Below are positions 1-13,256 of a DNA stretch of 64,000 nucleotides, in pieces. Source of the stretch: Daphnia carinata. Taxonomy: Eukaryota > Arthropoda > Branchiopoda > Diplostraca > Daphniidae. Positions within the stretch are counted from its first letter, which is position 1. Every line of letters starts with the position of its first letter. Position numbers and translations under genes: made by a program. Below the pieces are notes generated by a model. The model did not search any database. It saw only the letters and a list, made by a program, of their open reading frames with translations, and had not been told where the DNA came from. Location of the stretch: positions 6,296,501 to 6,360,500 of the forward strand of contig NC_081331.1 of NCBI RefSeq assembly GCF_022539665.2. Direction: 5' to 3'.

Positions 1-444
1 TCGAATTAATCACCTGCCCCACCAAATTGACGTTCATCAATACTTAACACTGGTACCTGGTGTTCAGTTGCATCTTCCTCTTACCCGCTAACACGATCTG
101 TCCGTCACATTTGGACCCGTTCATCAAAGCTGCTGTAGTCAAACAGTCACGTTGAAAAATTATTTAAATTTCAAGGCGAACTTACTGTAAATACGAAATT
201 TTATTTCTTAAATTGCCATTATTTATATGTACAAGCCGCGCTTCTTTCAACAAGATATTCGTATAATGATGGGAAATGGATGTCTAGATATTGGGATGAT
301 GAATGATAGAATGTACAGATGAGTTCATGGGGCATCGGTCGCAGGTATGGAGATCTTCATGAATGAGGTTTCGATTTTCCTTTTGAAGTCAGCGATTCGC
401 GAACTGGGAAGAGGTTACTAAGGTATTGAACTGATGAAAGGTAT
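1..444. other. Flank downstream of histone H1, no gene seen
   Basis: AT-rich sequence 3' of the H1 stop codon. It should contain the H1 3' UTR. I see no histone-type 3' stem-loop in it, which fits an intron-containing, polyadenylated H1 gene. No convincing coding frame. Confidence 0.5.
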
Positions 445-1473
445 CTATTTCTTGGCAACTGCTTTCTTTGTGGCGGCTTTGGGAGATTTGGCGGCTTTGG
501 CTGCCTTTGCGGCGACGGCCTTTTTGGGTGCGACTTTCTTCGGAGAAGCAGCTGGTTTGGCAACCTTGGGTTTCGGTGCCTTAACGGCCGCTTTCTTGGG
601 AGCAGCGGCTTTCTTGGCCGCAACGGGCTTCTTGGCGGCAGGTGCAGCAGCCTTCTTGGCAGCAACAGGCTTAGCTACTTTGGGCTTTGCGGCAGCCGGT
701 GCGGCTTTCTTGACGGCAGCGATGGCCTTCTTGGGTGCAGCGGGTTTCTTAGCAGCAGCCTTTGGTTTCTTTGGAGACGAAACCTTCTTCACAACTTTAG
801 GTTTCTTGGCAACGACTGGTTGCACCTTCTTGTCGACCTTCTTGGGCTTCATGGCCTCAGCAGAAACACGGAAAGATCCAGCAGCGCCAGTGGCACCCTA
901 ATAATTTCAAAAGAAATTCAAACATTAATTGAATGTTTCAACGAAATATTTAGGCTGATGAGTCTAAATTACCTTGGTGTTCTTAAGGACTCCGGAGGTA
1001 ACACCACGCTTAAGGGCCTGCTTCAAGTGGAGATTGGCGGATTTGGGGTCAGAGCCGACCTGGATAACAAAATAAGATAGTTAGGTAACTTTCAATGGAT
1101 TGAATTTGAAAATAAAAATAGCAATTACCTGGAAGTTGGCGAGGATGTACTTGAGGATGGCCTGGCGGGAAGATCCGCTGCGTTCCTTGAGAGCAACGAC
1201 GGCCTTGGTGACCATCTCGAGGTATGGTGGGTGAGCAGAAGCAGCAGCGGGCTTGGCGACCTTCTTTGGTTTCGGTGTAACAGCAGCAACAGTCTTCACG
1301 GGAGAAGCTACCTTTTTGGCCGCAGCCGGTCGTGTCTTTTTGGCGGCGGGAGCTTTGGCTGCCGATGATTTGGCTACTTTACCGGCTTTTTTGGGCTTGG
1401 CTGCAGGAGAAGCGGCGACAGCAGCGGGCTGTTCAGCAACGGTTTCAGCAACGACGTTTGTTTCTTCGGCCAT
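445..1473 (-). CDS. Linker histone H1, three coding exons
   Basis: Linker histone that binds nucleosome entry/exit DNA. Exons on the minus strand: 1473-1129, 1059-973 and 897-445, all phase 0, giving 294 aa. The ATG at 1473 starts an acetylatable acidic [10 protein letters not shown] leader, followed by a K/A/P-rich tail. The globular winged-helix (H15) domain runs through all three exons: [30 protein letters not shown] in exon 1, [20 protein letters not shown] in exon 2, and [12 protein letters not shown] at the start of exon 3. The rest is a long lysine/alanine/proline-rich C-terminal tail typical of H1. Donors read CAG/GTAATT and AAG/GTAATT; the second acceptor is ATTAG/GGTGCC. Without the second intron the frame hits a stop at 898-900. 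Two introns in H1 are unusual for a replication-dependent histone and suggest a replacement-type gene. Long opposite-strand frames here are low-complexity shadows. Confidence 0.93.
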
Positions 1474-4400
1474 CTTGGATTGGTGAGAGAATGGCGTGTG
1501 GTAATAAGAGAGAAAAGAGAAGCGAAACTACTAGCAAGAGAGTACAATCCTGACTGGAGGGGGAAATCAGCTATTTGTACTCGGTGTGCGGACGTTTCAG
1601 AGTTAAACGGGAGGAAAAAGTCCGAATGCGCTAGCCGTTTGGAAGTTTTGGGTCTTGACTGTGCTTGTAGATCCGATTCTATCAATTATTTCACACATTT
1701 CTAATTGTCGCATCGATTTCAAAGTAACAGCATTAGAAAGGCCATGTTTTCTTCTATCAGAATGTGTGCTCTTCTTTACGTGGAAAAAATTTCGTCTTCA
1801 TCGTAAAGATTTGAATCGTTCGTCGGTCCATTCGCGATCTAGTGATGCTCTTCAATTAAATTCTGCCTACTGTTGTTTTTTAAAGGAATCATTTAGAAAC
1901 TAACACAGTTTTATTCAGCAGAGAATTTCCTATCGAAATCAATGACTTGTTGATTTTTATGTTGGTTTGGCGAATTTCTGGAAATAGCCAAAGTCAAAGA
2001 AGAAACACAAACGACGTTGGGCGTCCCGCGCGCGCGCTGAGCCCCATCTTGTTTTTCACCGTTCTCTTGTCCCCAACATTCAATCTTTTTTTGCTGGTTT
2101 TAATATCAAAACATTGTTGAAACGAACGTAAAGTTACATTAAACGAATCTCTGAATCGAGTAGATTATAGTTATGTCAATCACAGTTGGATTCGAGCAAG
2201 TTTTGTTGTGTTTTTCTTTGAACGAAAAGTTGTGTTGCCATTCGACTTTGGACGAGAAGAGAAATGGGTTGAAACATTCCGTTAGCGTTTGTCGTTGCCT
2301 CTATCTTCATGTTGGCCATTATTTAAATTCATTAGTACGAAATATTTCCGTTTACATGTTAATGAATATGTTGTGGACACCATCAAATGAATTGTTTATA
2401 TTAATTCATTTAGTAGACATTTTTCGTAAGCAATTGCAGCTTTGCACAAGAAAGGCTGGCTTGATGAAGAACTGCGCCGATCCGATTCGAAACCGAAGCG
2501 GCGGTTGGAGACTAGAAACAACTTAAGCACCTTGTCATGCATTTTTTCTTTCGGGTTGGAATTTCTTACTGATTAATTTAGTAGAAGTGTATAATTTCAT
2601 CTTATTGATCTTCCTAATAAACTGAAAATGCAAGATATTCTGGAACAAAAATGCCCTTATCTACGAGTGAGTCGACCAAGCTGTAGAGGGCGAAATCGAG
2701 TCGAGAGTGGATTGCGTTATGATGGCGGCCAACAACGCTTGCTCTTTTTCCGAATTTTGATATCCCAAGTTTTCTGTTCAGTAACTAGGATATTCCGACT
2801 CGTTTTCCCACCCAAAATATAAAAATCGAATCGCCGAAAATCGGAGAATAAGATTCATTCAACGTCCTACCATAACGGTAGTGTTTTATCTACGAATTTA
2901 ATATCAAAAGGAAATAAGGCTTTCGGGCGTCGACATCGGTTGAGACAATGACCTCAGCAAACAATTTATTTTCGAACTCGAAACTTTTTTCGATGCCTTC
3001 GCTCTTATTCGATGAAAATAAATTAAATTAGAAAAGTAATGAGGGCATTTTACGACGAGACCATTGTGTTTGACAGAAACTAGTCATTGATGTTTTCTAT
3101 TGACTGAGTATCAGGTACAGAAATAGCCCTTGTAGTTAGCAGTTCGTTGCGGATTACATTGCATCTTTTTTCAAGTCATTTCGTGTCCGCAGTGTCTCAC
3201 GACGACGAGAAATCGTTTTTGTTCTAATTCGATTATTAAGACTCCTACCAAAATGTTCGTTCAACGTCAAAGTTAACGACCTCTTCGCTTGAAAAAAAGA
3301 AACGATGGCGTCGTTTGTTTCCAAGGCCATTTGATGCCTGCCTCAAGTTTTTTTCCAACTTTCTTGTGTGGCACAGTTAATGCTACGCACGTAGGTCGTT
3401 TTCGCAACTCCGTTCGCGTTTTGCTATGATTTTCATTGAGAACTATGGCAGGAGGGATGATGTTAGTTAACGGGAATCGTAAGACGTACGAATAATAGGG
3501 AGAGGTGGTAGTGCGTACATAGTTGAGCATTAGATTGAGGTCAATCCGAATCACGGTTTCGTTCAAAAGACTTGTTGCTGTAACTTTGAACAGGTTTTAT
3601 TATTCTTTCTTAGTTCTTCTTGTTTATTTTTCATTTTATCCTCGACTCTGCTTTAAGTCCTTTGCCTTTAGATATCTTTTGATTCGTGTGGACAAGAAAA
3701 CAACTCTTGTACACTAGATTTGTGTATGCCAATTGTTCGTGTGTTGTGAATCAATGTGGGAAAATCTCGTTCGGTTAATTTTGCAAATCTATTTTTGCTT
3801 CTTCCAACGTCCTCAATCCTACAGCACATCGAATGTTGTGTAGACATGAATTAGGGTCTACCAGACACTACTAAAATCAGATGCAAATTTTGTTTCATCA
3901 TTTGATATTTTGTAGTTCGCATTAAAGTTAAGTGAAGCTTCAGTTTTTGAAAAAATGGCGTTGCCGAATTATCTCTGCCCTTCTGTACAATACTCGCAGT
4001 CGAGATAATGTGGTAGGTGGCGCCGAGTGGGAGTTGGAACTCAGAGGGGGGTGGAAAGAGGGGGCAGGGCACTAAAACTTTTTCCCGCGCCCGCTAAAAA
4101 ACGGGTTTCCTATTTTTGTTTCTTCTCTTGTATTAACACTAGCGCCACCGCTGTGTATTGTGGCCTCCTGGCAGCTGGACGAATCGCTTTGGACCATCCA
4201 AAACAACAAAAGATCGAGAGGAAAAAGATTATTCCTGTTGTTCTTTCGTCTTTTCTTCCTTCCCTCTGATGTACCCTACGTATTCATGTTTTATTCAATA
4301 AAATTTTCTATCACTTTAGAATTGACATGTAAAGCAGCTGCCCATTCAAGGTAAAGGTCTTTTGATGTAGAGAACTTGAACAATTCCTGCAATAGTTGCC

Positions 4401-5995
4401 AATCAAAAAGCATTTTGTGCATTTGCTCTGTTAGAAAGATCATGCGACAAAGATGATCGTATAGGAGATCAGTTTGAAACCAGCTGAATTATAAGGCAAT
4501 TTTTTTTTCTTTATTTTTAACGGTGGTGGTATGTTAAAAGCTATTCGATGAGCAAAGGGTAAATGGCTGGAAGCATCTTTGTTGATGGCTGTTGTCTGAA
4601 GAGTTTTGGCGGGAACGATTCATATCTTTCATGAATTCTGGGCCAGTTTGGAGCAAATGCCTCTATCAGCAATTAACTTTCCTTACAAGATAATCCCTAG
4701 ACCGTCGTTTTAGATCGCAAGAAGCACAGCATCAATTTACTTGTAACCCAGTGGCTGAAACCGCTCTGACAGCGTCGTGATCTTCTATATTGTGGAATGT
4801 TGCCCCAAAAATCATTGTAACGCTCATTAACGAAGTCTAGGGAAGTAATAAAAGCCCTGGCAGCTGTTGAATTAAGCAAAGATTGTACTAAAAAAAATTT
4901 CTAGTGTTACAAAAATATGCTGCCGGCACTTATACTCGAGTTGTCAATGATCGTTGACAATGCTTGCTGAATAGCATGTAACTGTTTGAACACTAGGAAT
5001 CTAACGGCAGTAATCTGCTATCTAGGTATTTGCCAGTTTGGCTTGCCATACCCTTTGGTCTGTGAACTTTTATGCCGAACTAATCTTAGAGAATAGCTAT
5101 CTACAGGGGAGACGCGCATTCCACTTCCTGGAGGCTAATTTAAACATGATGGCAAGCTGGCCACAACTACGGTGGAAACGGCAGCCAAAAGCTTTGAAAA
5201 GGAAATACCTCCATAAATACCCTAAGGTAAAGAGTAATCAGGGGAGGAGGGGGTGAGGGTGACTCGGCGAGGGGAACAGAAAAATGTTGTGTTAAGTCGA
5301 CCGGACGAGGGTAACTAGATTGCAGGTTATTCATCTTAATGATTTTAACAATATTCACTGACAAACTCTTGAAGGAAAAACATAATTTTTTTAAAGCTAT
5401 AGTAACAACGAAAAAACAATCGCACAATGAATGAGTACAGTGTTTTAAAACGTGAACACCACAATTTTATAAATCATCCCAAAGACATTTTTACATGAGC
5501 AAAACTACCTGAGGTATTATAAACCCAACCTCACAAAGAAAAAAAAACTGGATTGTGCTTGAAAATCAATTACGATCATTTTGACTTCAGTGATGCCCAT
5601 AATGGAATAACACAGTTTTGCACACACAATCAGATGGGTTGAGCACCAAGCTGATCTTGGTACTGTTATCTAAATTGTGTTCATTTGTTTCATTTCGCGT
5701 TCAGGGGAAGCACAGGAGCACTGTGGGAGCTTGTGGTAGTTCTCTCTATAGATTTAATGGAACGGTTTATTTGTATCTGGACTGCTGGAACTGCCGATCG
5801 GACAACCGCCAGACTAATATTTGAAATAGCTAATTCTTCAGTCACGGCCGTCACATCATTATTGGATTCCAATTCTTCGTTTTTTTCTCCTGAAAATGAA
5901 CGGAAACCATTAAATGAAAGATCTAACTAGTAGATCAAATTGTCCTAATGATAGTTTTGAACACAAACAAAAAGCGAGAAGAAAAACAGAACAAC
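1474..5995. other. Long intergenic region between H1 and SLC38A10-like gene
   Basis: About 4.5 kb with only scattered short open frames (60-117 aa) lacking domains, ATG context or splice continuity. The H1 promoter should lie at 1474-1700. A GC alternation (cgcgcgcgc) is at about 2028. I see no supported gene, tRNA or transposon; unidentified non-coding RNA or 5' UTR exons cannot be excluded. Confidence 0.5.
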
Positions 5996-8113
5996 TTAAA
6001 CGATAATCTGGGAATGAAATCCCAAACCGAATGCTGACCTATTGAAGCTAAGAGGATCATTGAAGGAATTATCACCAAGTCTGTTGAAGTTGTCCATCAT
6101 GACTACTGATGGCGATGACTGAGGCAACGGAAGGTCAAATTTGGCTTCGATTTCCCTTAAACTAGGCGGAATGATGTCCTCAGCATGACTTTCTGAGTAT
6201 TCTTCCTCTGCATAAATATTGGCGGCGGTGCCCAAAACCAGAATAATCAATCCACACACGAACAGCACCTAACGAACGGAGAATTCTTTAGGTATCTTGA
6301 GTGACAAAATTCTTCAAAGACCCACTTTGGCAATCCAGCGTTCACCAGAAGTCGATGGGGCAACTTGCAGATAAATCCACGCAGGCGCAACACAACAAAC
6401 TGCCGTTCCTAAAGTGGCACCCACCAGACCTAAAACGAACTCGACATTCGGAATGCAGATACCTACAGACACCAATCGATACGGATGCTTTCTTTTCCAT
6501 CTTATTGTAATAGATTTCAATAAGCTTTACCTATTACTAAGGTTGCCGTGACGATTATGAATGTCAGAATTTTGAAACGGAAATCCGAAAGCGAGCCGGT
6601 TGTTCCTCCTGCCATCCCGCCACTCGAATCAGACGTCTGAAGAGATTCCTCAAATAAAAAACAAACAAACAAAAGCAAACACTTTGGCATAACGATTAAA
6701 TCATCAATGAATTAAATCTTTACCTTTCCATACACTAATGAATGGAAGCTTGTCCTGCACGGCAAAACACACAACGGAAAGCTCAAGATAATCGATAGCA
6801 GGAATCCCACTTTCATAAGGTCAGTTACAAAAGACGGCGCAAAACTTATGAGGATATTGCCTAGTTAAGACAAAATATGACCCAATGAAATTCGTCAGAT
6901 TTTCGACAAAAGGTTTACAATGTGTTGACTTGCCGGTAAAATGCGTATCCGCAAAGGCTAGGTAGCCAGCTATTCCTACCCCCATGTAAATAAAAGTGCA
7001 CAAATCAATGGCTGTAGATACTACTCGATCCATTGCTTTTAGGGATGGTTCTGGTAGGGAATCATATACTTCAAACACCTGCCTATGGATTTAAAAAGTT
7101 GATCATTAAATTTGGCATTCTCCTTGTCGGTTTAAATGTTTCCACTCACGTTTGGCACGATAAAGCCATGGAAAATATCGGGACGCATTGGAGTACACCC
7201 CCCATTTTCCATACTTCAATATTTGAAGATATTCCTTCGGTTAGGCCCTGGACTCCAGCCTCAAAGAAGGACTGAAGAAGAAAAAAAAATCTTTCATAAA
7301 TGCACTGTTTCTTGGAAGCATACTTCATTTAGAAGGATGCATAAAACATAATTAGGGCAGGAAATCATGTACATACTTTTAAAACCAATAACATGTACAT
7401 AGCCACAGAAACTGTAGACATTACATTCAATGTTTCAATATCTCTCAAGAGGCTTAGAGGTAGTATGATGAACATGCTACTTCCTGTGTATGATTAAGTT
7501 ACATATTTTAGAACCTTATGGAAATAATCTCACTGGCATCCAGTAGAGAGCTTACCTGCCATAAGAAGTATTCGTGCTGACTGCAAGGAGTAATTTAGAC
7601 CTATTTTGTTTAATATTTCTGGACCGAGATCACCAAGTACAACGAGATAGGCAATGCAGCACCCCATGTTATAGCCTATGATACATACTTCAATCCACAG
7701 TTTTCCAAATGGTCCCATGACATCATAGGCTGTGGGGAAAAACGGGAGGGTAGTGTTTGTAAATGCTTAAAATGGAACATGCATGAGCAATTTGTTTAGG
7801 TTTCCTCATTTACCTAAGATTTCATAGTTCCTTCTTCTGGATATAAGTGAGGATTTGACAAGTTGATGACAACAAAGTTTTGTCATGATGCTGTTCAAAT
7901 ATAAAATTATGGAACCCAGAATAATTCCACACTGAAACGAGATTTCAAAGAAATAGTTAACTGAAAAACCGTGTCAGTAAACCTGGTGACTCAAACCATA
8001 CATACCTGTTTAAAACAAAATGGCATGGATAAAATACTTGCGCCGATGATTGAGTTTGCCAACATCATAGTATGTTTCGCATTCCCAGACAAAAAGTAAT
8101 CCAGGTTTATCAT
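5996..8113 (-). CDS. SLC38A10-type putative sodium-coupled amino acid transporter
   Basis: Multi-pass amino acid transporter of the AAAP/SLC38 superfamily, closest in memory to SLC38A10. Ten exons: 8113-8006, 7931-7814, 7729-7556, 7483-7377, 7271-7150, 7082-6934, 6860-6724, 6648-6531, 6462-6326 and 6268-5996; 480 aa. The start is the ATG at 8113. TM1 carries the diagnostic MLANSIIGASILSMPFCFKQ followed by CGIILGS. Later landmarks are AYLVVLGDLG, VLQCVPIFSMALSCQTQVF, VYDSLPEPS, FPLCVLPCR and IPNVEFVLGLVGATLG, all in family order. The intron after exon 6 uses a GC donor (G/GCAAGT). The C-terminal tail after TM11 is short (about 70 residues), while human SLC38A10 carries several hundred disordered residues. 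It lies about 0.8 kb downstream of POLR3E on the same strand. Substrate cannot be inferred from sequence. Confidence 0.9.
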
Positions 8114-8947
8114 TTTGCTCACTGTTGTAAGATTTGGGTATCGCCTTGTACGGAACACGTTAGTTGTGTTTCTGGTTTTACATGTGAAAAACAACTCACA
8201 ATTGCATTCAAGAAGTTACTGTCAAAGCATTCACTGACAATTACTTAATGTACTTAAAATGAGGGCAGTAACATTTTTAGCTAATTTCTCAAGACTTCGT
8301 TTATAACGTGCTAAACAATTCTGACACAAACAGCTCCTCTTTTTCCTTTTCAGGTGGTTGAATGCCCAACTTTTCGGTTCAGTCTAATCGGTTTACGCAA
8401 AGGGGATTTAGCCAACTGGCTAGTGTCCTTTGAAAATCCCTCGACTGGGTTGGTTGCGGAAACCGAATTTCATTTGACAAAGTGATTCGTGGCACAGAAT
8501 ACGGAAAATATTTACGGAAACAGATGCGCTCTGCTTTATTCCAATTGTTTTCAAAATGCTTGCAATTCGACAATCATTGCAATAGAACGTTCATCGAAAA
8601 TGTCGAGTACCCGGGTAGGTTTTGAATCTTAGATGTAAATTTTTTTGGGACCCGAAATAAAGTTCGGTAATCGCTAATGCAATTCCGGTTTGCTTATGGT
8701 TGGGAGTGACGCTTAATGTTTTTTTTTAATTCATTCGGATGAAGACATTTTTTACGTCAAAAAACAAAAAAATATTACATAATCCTTGTCATCAAGCCCG
8801 CATATTGCTCAGGTTTTTCGACATCAGTTCATGACAAAACGATAATAACAAAAGAGTAAATAATACAAATTAGCTTTAGACTGGAATCTGAGTACTTGAA
8901 GCTGTAATATCCGCTTTCATAGTCTCATAGTCACTGGGATTTATACA
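8114..8947. other. Intergenic, SLC38A10-like 5' side / POLR3E 3' side
   Basis: Holds the transporter 5' UTR and promoter (a stop-free stretch extends upstream of the ATG to about 8194 but has no ATG) and the POLR3E 3' UTR. No gene is supported. Confidence 0.45.
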
Positions 8948-10998
8948 TTACTTCTTAACGTCATTTCCACTGTCGGAGCTGCAAGAATCTTGTCGAGAAC
9001 GACGCCTTGATCTTTTCTTTGGTGAATCTGTTGATTCCTTCTTCGGAGCTTTGAATTCGGTAACACTAATTTGAAGATGCTTCTGCTTAGCTTTATTCAT
9101 CAATTCACTGCGCCGCACCACTTCGGGATATCTGTATCGACAACGAGAACATAAAGAAAACATTCATCATATTGTAAAACATAAAAATAAAAAGAAAAAA
9201 GAAAAAAGAAAAAATAAATTTTGAAAATAATTAAAACATACTTGTCGACAAAGGCTTGATCGAAAGGCAATTTGAATTCCCAACCATCTTTGGTCTTGAA
9301 CGCTATTTGCTCTAGAATAACCTTCATTTCCTCAGTTGGTATTTTAGTGGCGATTGTAACTGCTTTACGGTTCACACAACGTTTCAGCGTATACATGTAA
9401 AGCTTTAAACATCATACAAAAGAAAACAGAATTTGCTTAGTTATGACAGGCACAGACAATAATATAACATCCACAGGCCACAACGAAATGGACATAGAAT
9501 TACCGGAAAAGGAGTTTACTTACCACATAATCCCGGGCTTTGGTAATAATATCAGGGTGAATTCCTGAGATTCCACAGAGTTTAACTATCTTCTCTTTTT
9601 CTCCACTGGGATAAAGAATTTCACTCTTGACAACCCAGTTACCTTGAACTAATTCAGCCACCTGTTGCAATGATTTTAGGGCTTCCAGTCTAAGAGGTTC
9701 TTGTGTGATTTTTAAAGTAGTACACAATTTACTAAATCCAATAAGCTTGACTGATGCAAAAGAAATAGGTAATGTGAACATGTAAAATGATTTAAAGTGC
9801 TTTTACCATTAGCCATAAGATTTTTTATCCTATCAACGAGCTGGGGCAATGCTTGTAATTGGAACATTGATGCTGTTCCCAACGTAAGTTGTTTTTGAAC
9901 TTCATCATTTTCTAGACAAGGCCCAATCAAGTCAACAATGTATTTCTCTTTCGGCATCGTTAGATTTTGAACTGTCAAATCTGGTTTCCCGCATAAAAGG
10001 CGGTTTTTTTCCAACTAAAAACAAAGAAATAAATGTGCCTTCTGGTAATCATAAACCTATAATGTTATGCTACAAGTTACCAGAGATTCCTCAGAGTTCA
10101 ATGAACAGAACTTAGTGTTGTACCAGGGTTCTTCTGCATTCTTTTTCTGAAAAAATCCATAAGACTTTTCTCTAAGGGCTTTGCTTCTCTCTGTTTCTGT
10201 GCGAGCAAATTTAACAGTAACTTGTTCAGCAACATCTTCTTCATCCCCTGACTCTGGAAACAATAAATTTCATGTATGTTGGTTAGAAGAATGTTATTAC
10301 AAAAGTTACCAGTTGGCTCAGCTGCATTATCTTTGAGAGCTTTGTCCGATTTGTCCAAATATGGAAAAGAAGGTTTCACATGGAGAATTCCATGTAATGG
10401 ATTGAGGTGTAGCTCATTGTCAATCAGGATACCAACAGCAAATCTTCCTGGATCTAACAGTGCTTTGGTAGAGGTGTAGGTGATTTTGTCCATGAGCGAA
10501 CTTTTAATAAAAACAAAACAACAGTGTTAAATGATGTAACTGAAGATTGGGCTAGACAGAGACACACCCTCTGAAAAAGTTTTGATGATCAGGTTTGTCA
10601 TATTTGTTATGCCCATCTGTATTGATAACAATTTGTTCGCCTTTGCTTCTATCATAGTTTGGTGTGGTGGTTGATAATTCAAGCTCTAATTCAACTTCCT
10701 GAAGTTTGGGCTTAATCCTTGACTGAAATTTTAGGACACTTATTAATTATTTCTTACATTGAAATTCATGAGTATTAATAGTTACAGCAATGACATTAGG
10801 TTTATCAATTTCAACTGCAACAGAACGTAGTGGGTATTGGAAAACATATAGTTTTTGGAGTAAATTTTTTGATAGAAAGACTGGAATCTGTAAAATGGGA
10901 GGAATGTAACAGAATTTTTAGCTTAATACAGTTATCAACCTTGAGCCTACCTCTTTAACAATCTCGTCATTTTCCATTTCTACCTTTACGTTTGACAT
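8948..10998 (-). CDS. RNA polymerase III subunit RPC5 (POLR3E homolog)
   Basis: Subunit of the RPC4/RPC5 heterodimer that docks on Pol III and acts in initiation and termination on tRNA and 5S genes. Nine exons: 10998-10951, 10887-10786, 10722-10568, 10500-10310, 10253-10081, 10014-9807, 9750-9524, 9402-9242 and 9131-8948; 482 aa. The frame joins across every junction. Recognisable Sin/RPC5 blocks are YVFQYPLRS, a TPNYDRSKGEQIVIN block, LHLNPLHGILHVKPSFPYLDK, VKFARTETE, a FFQKKNAEEPW block, LVQGNWVVKSEILYPSGE and GWEFKLPFD. The protein ends in a basic/serine tail (KKRSRRRSRQDSC) and is shorter than human POLR3E (about 700 aa), lacking its long C-terminal extension. The start ATG at 10998 gives an acidic N-terminus as in the family. 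It is divergent with the H2B gene and lies near POLR3H. Confidence 0.95.
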
Positions 10999-11908
10999 TT
11001 CAGCCTTGCCTTGCTTAAATTTTCAGTTAAAACTACAAATCATGAAGTATCGCCGCCACAACGTGGATACGGCTCGCACACTATACTTAGTAGATGTTTT
11101 TGAAATACTAGACTAATCGTCTGCTAGAGAGAAAAAAACAACAAAAGACAGTCGAGCTCTGAATTCAGAGGAAAAAAATTAGAACTAAATAAAACAATTT
11201 TGGTGTCAAATTAAAGATTTCAATTTAAGCACTAGCTGATCCTGCTAATCGCAAAACTAGGTTGATATTAACTGTCCTACCAAACACAAAGTAAGTACTG
11301 TTCAAAATTAACTTGCTAGATCAAATCCGGGTACAATGATATTAAGTAGCCTATATCGAATATTCTTAATTAATGGCCTAAACCAAGTAAATGTTACGTT
11401 GATGTCATACCCTTGGGGGTATCTGAGAGTTGATACTTCGTCATATACATACGCTCGTTTCCAAGAACAAAGACGACTAACATAATGGAACAGCCGAAAA
11501 TAATTTAATTATCCAGGTTGTCATTGCTAAAATTCACAACACATAACTGTGTTAAAGCAATATTATTCGTGTGATCATAAATGGACATAGGAATTCTTTC
11601 AGTAAACTTAAATCTTTGGAGTAAAACATTGCACCTGTTGAATATAAGGTAGGAGGAGGAGTACGAAAACTGTTCTGAAAATCAAGTTCCTACGTGTTTC
11701 CCGTAGGGTATAGGAATTGCAAAGGGGGAGGCTGGCGGCAAAAAGAAAAAAAAAAGAAAAAGAAGACGTGTAGGGGTTAGGGGTGGTAAGGGACTATAAA
11801 AACCGACGTCTAGTTCAATCTTAGTAAGAGAATCGTTACAGCTCTGCTAGATTCCAGTCCTTATAGTTGGCAAGTCAAAGAACAGGGGAAAAAAGAAGAG
11901 AAAAGAAA
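10999..11908. promoter_or_regulatory. Divergent upstream region between POLR3E and H2B
   Basis: About 0.9 kb separating two start codons that point away from each other. The H2B side carries a TATA box at 11794-11802; the POLR3E side has no clear TATA. No coding frame is seen. Confidence 0.5.
11794..11802 (+). promoter_or_regulatory. TATA box of the H2B gene
   Basis: The sequence ctataaaaa lies about 112 bp upstream of the H2B ATG, with TCAATC/TTAGT initiator-like sequence 25-35 bp further on. TATA elements are usual for histone genes. Position and match support it; the transcription start is inferred. Confidence 0.65.
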
Positions 11909-12441
<533 letters not shown>

Positions 12442-12447
12442 AAATGC

Positions 12448-12464
12448 TTGACCGAGTGGGTCAA
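12448..12464 (+). other. Small hairpin just after the H2B stop codon
   Basis: TTGACC-GAGTG-GGTCAA forms a perfect 6-bp stem with a 5-nt loop starting 7 nt after the stop. Placement and stem length recall the histone mRNA 3' hairpin, but neither the stem sequence nor the loop fits the conserved GGYYYU...ARRRCC consensus. A competing stem ACCGA/TCGGT (12451-12455 with 12466-12470) is also possible. Function is unproven. Confidence 0.35.
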
Positions 12465-13256
12465 TTCGGTAGACTGCAATGTTATTTTTATCAAGATTTT
12501 CTTTTTACTTCTTCCAAATTTCTACTTCAATCATAGCTGTATTCATTCTTCATGATGTCGATAAGGGATGGAAAAACGCGATTTCTATTCATCGGTTCAA
12601 TTCTGTGACTTGTAATATAAACTAGAATGTGATCATTCTTGCTCCATACGTACCATTTAGGTGAGATGAAAATCTGGTCATGAATACATTTCTTAATTTC
12701 ATAGCCCTTGCCTGTTGGAAGTGTCTTCTCCGTTTTATTAAACTTGGGGGCCCTTAGAGGCAAGAGTAGTTCGTTCAAATGTTAACCGAAGTCTTAAAAA
12801 AAAGGCAAAATACCAATCCGCGCATGCTATAGAAATTGGTGACTGAGGAAGTCAAAATTTCGCAATAACTGATGAAACAATTTAGTAAAGTTAATTATCA
12901 TGGGAGAAATTATAACCCTAGTGTTGGAATTAGACTCTAGGAAACGTGGTTAAAAAAAAGTTATGATGTGGATCAGATAAATAATTAGTTTTAAAGCCTC
13001 GAGTCAAAGCCAGGTACCAAGCCGACGACGTTCTCATCGAGAAACATGTCTGCACTTGCCCAAAATTACTTGTCAAGTGGGCAAAATCGGGGAGGGGGGA
13101 GGGAGTCAGTGATCGGCGATCAGCCGCTGTGAGTCAAGACGGTCAAGTGTTCAACTAGTTAACCTGTTGCTTTAGCCTTTGACTGGACGCTCAATTGTTT
13201 CATCATCATTCGTTCTTTGAAAGTGATACCTCTTAAGCCTATGAGAACGTTTTACC
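12465..13256. other. Intergenic between H2B and p53-family gene
   Basis: Should hold the H2B 3' UTR and the p53-family promoter. An opposite-strand open frame at 12527-12778 has no ATG start and no recognisable domain, so it is not called a gene. Confidence 0.45.

Noticed and set aside
434-901. Long plus-strand Ala/Gly/Phe-rich frame opposite histone H1
   Set aside because: It is the reverse-complement shadow of the Lys/Ala/Pro-repeat H1 tail; low complexity and no domain.
2173-2526. 117-codon plus-strand frame in the H1-SLC38A10 gap
   Set aside because: No domain, no splice context and random-looking composition in AT-rich DNA.
12527-12778. 83-codon minus-strand frame 3' of H2B
   Set aside because: The first codon is TTG, with no in-frame ATG near the start and no family resemblance.
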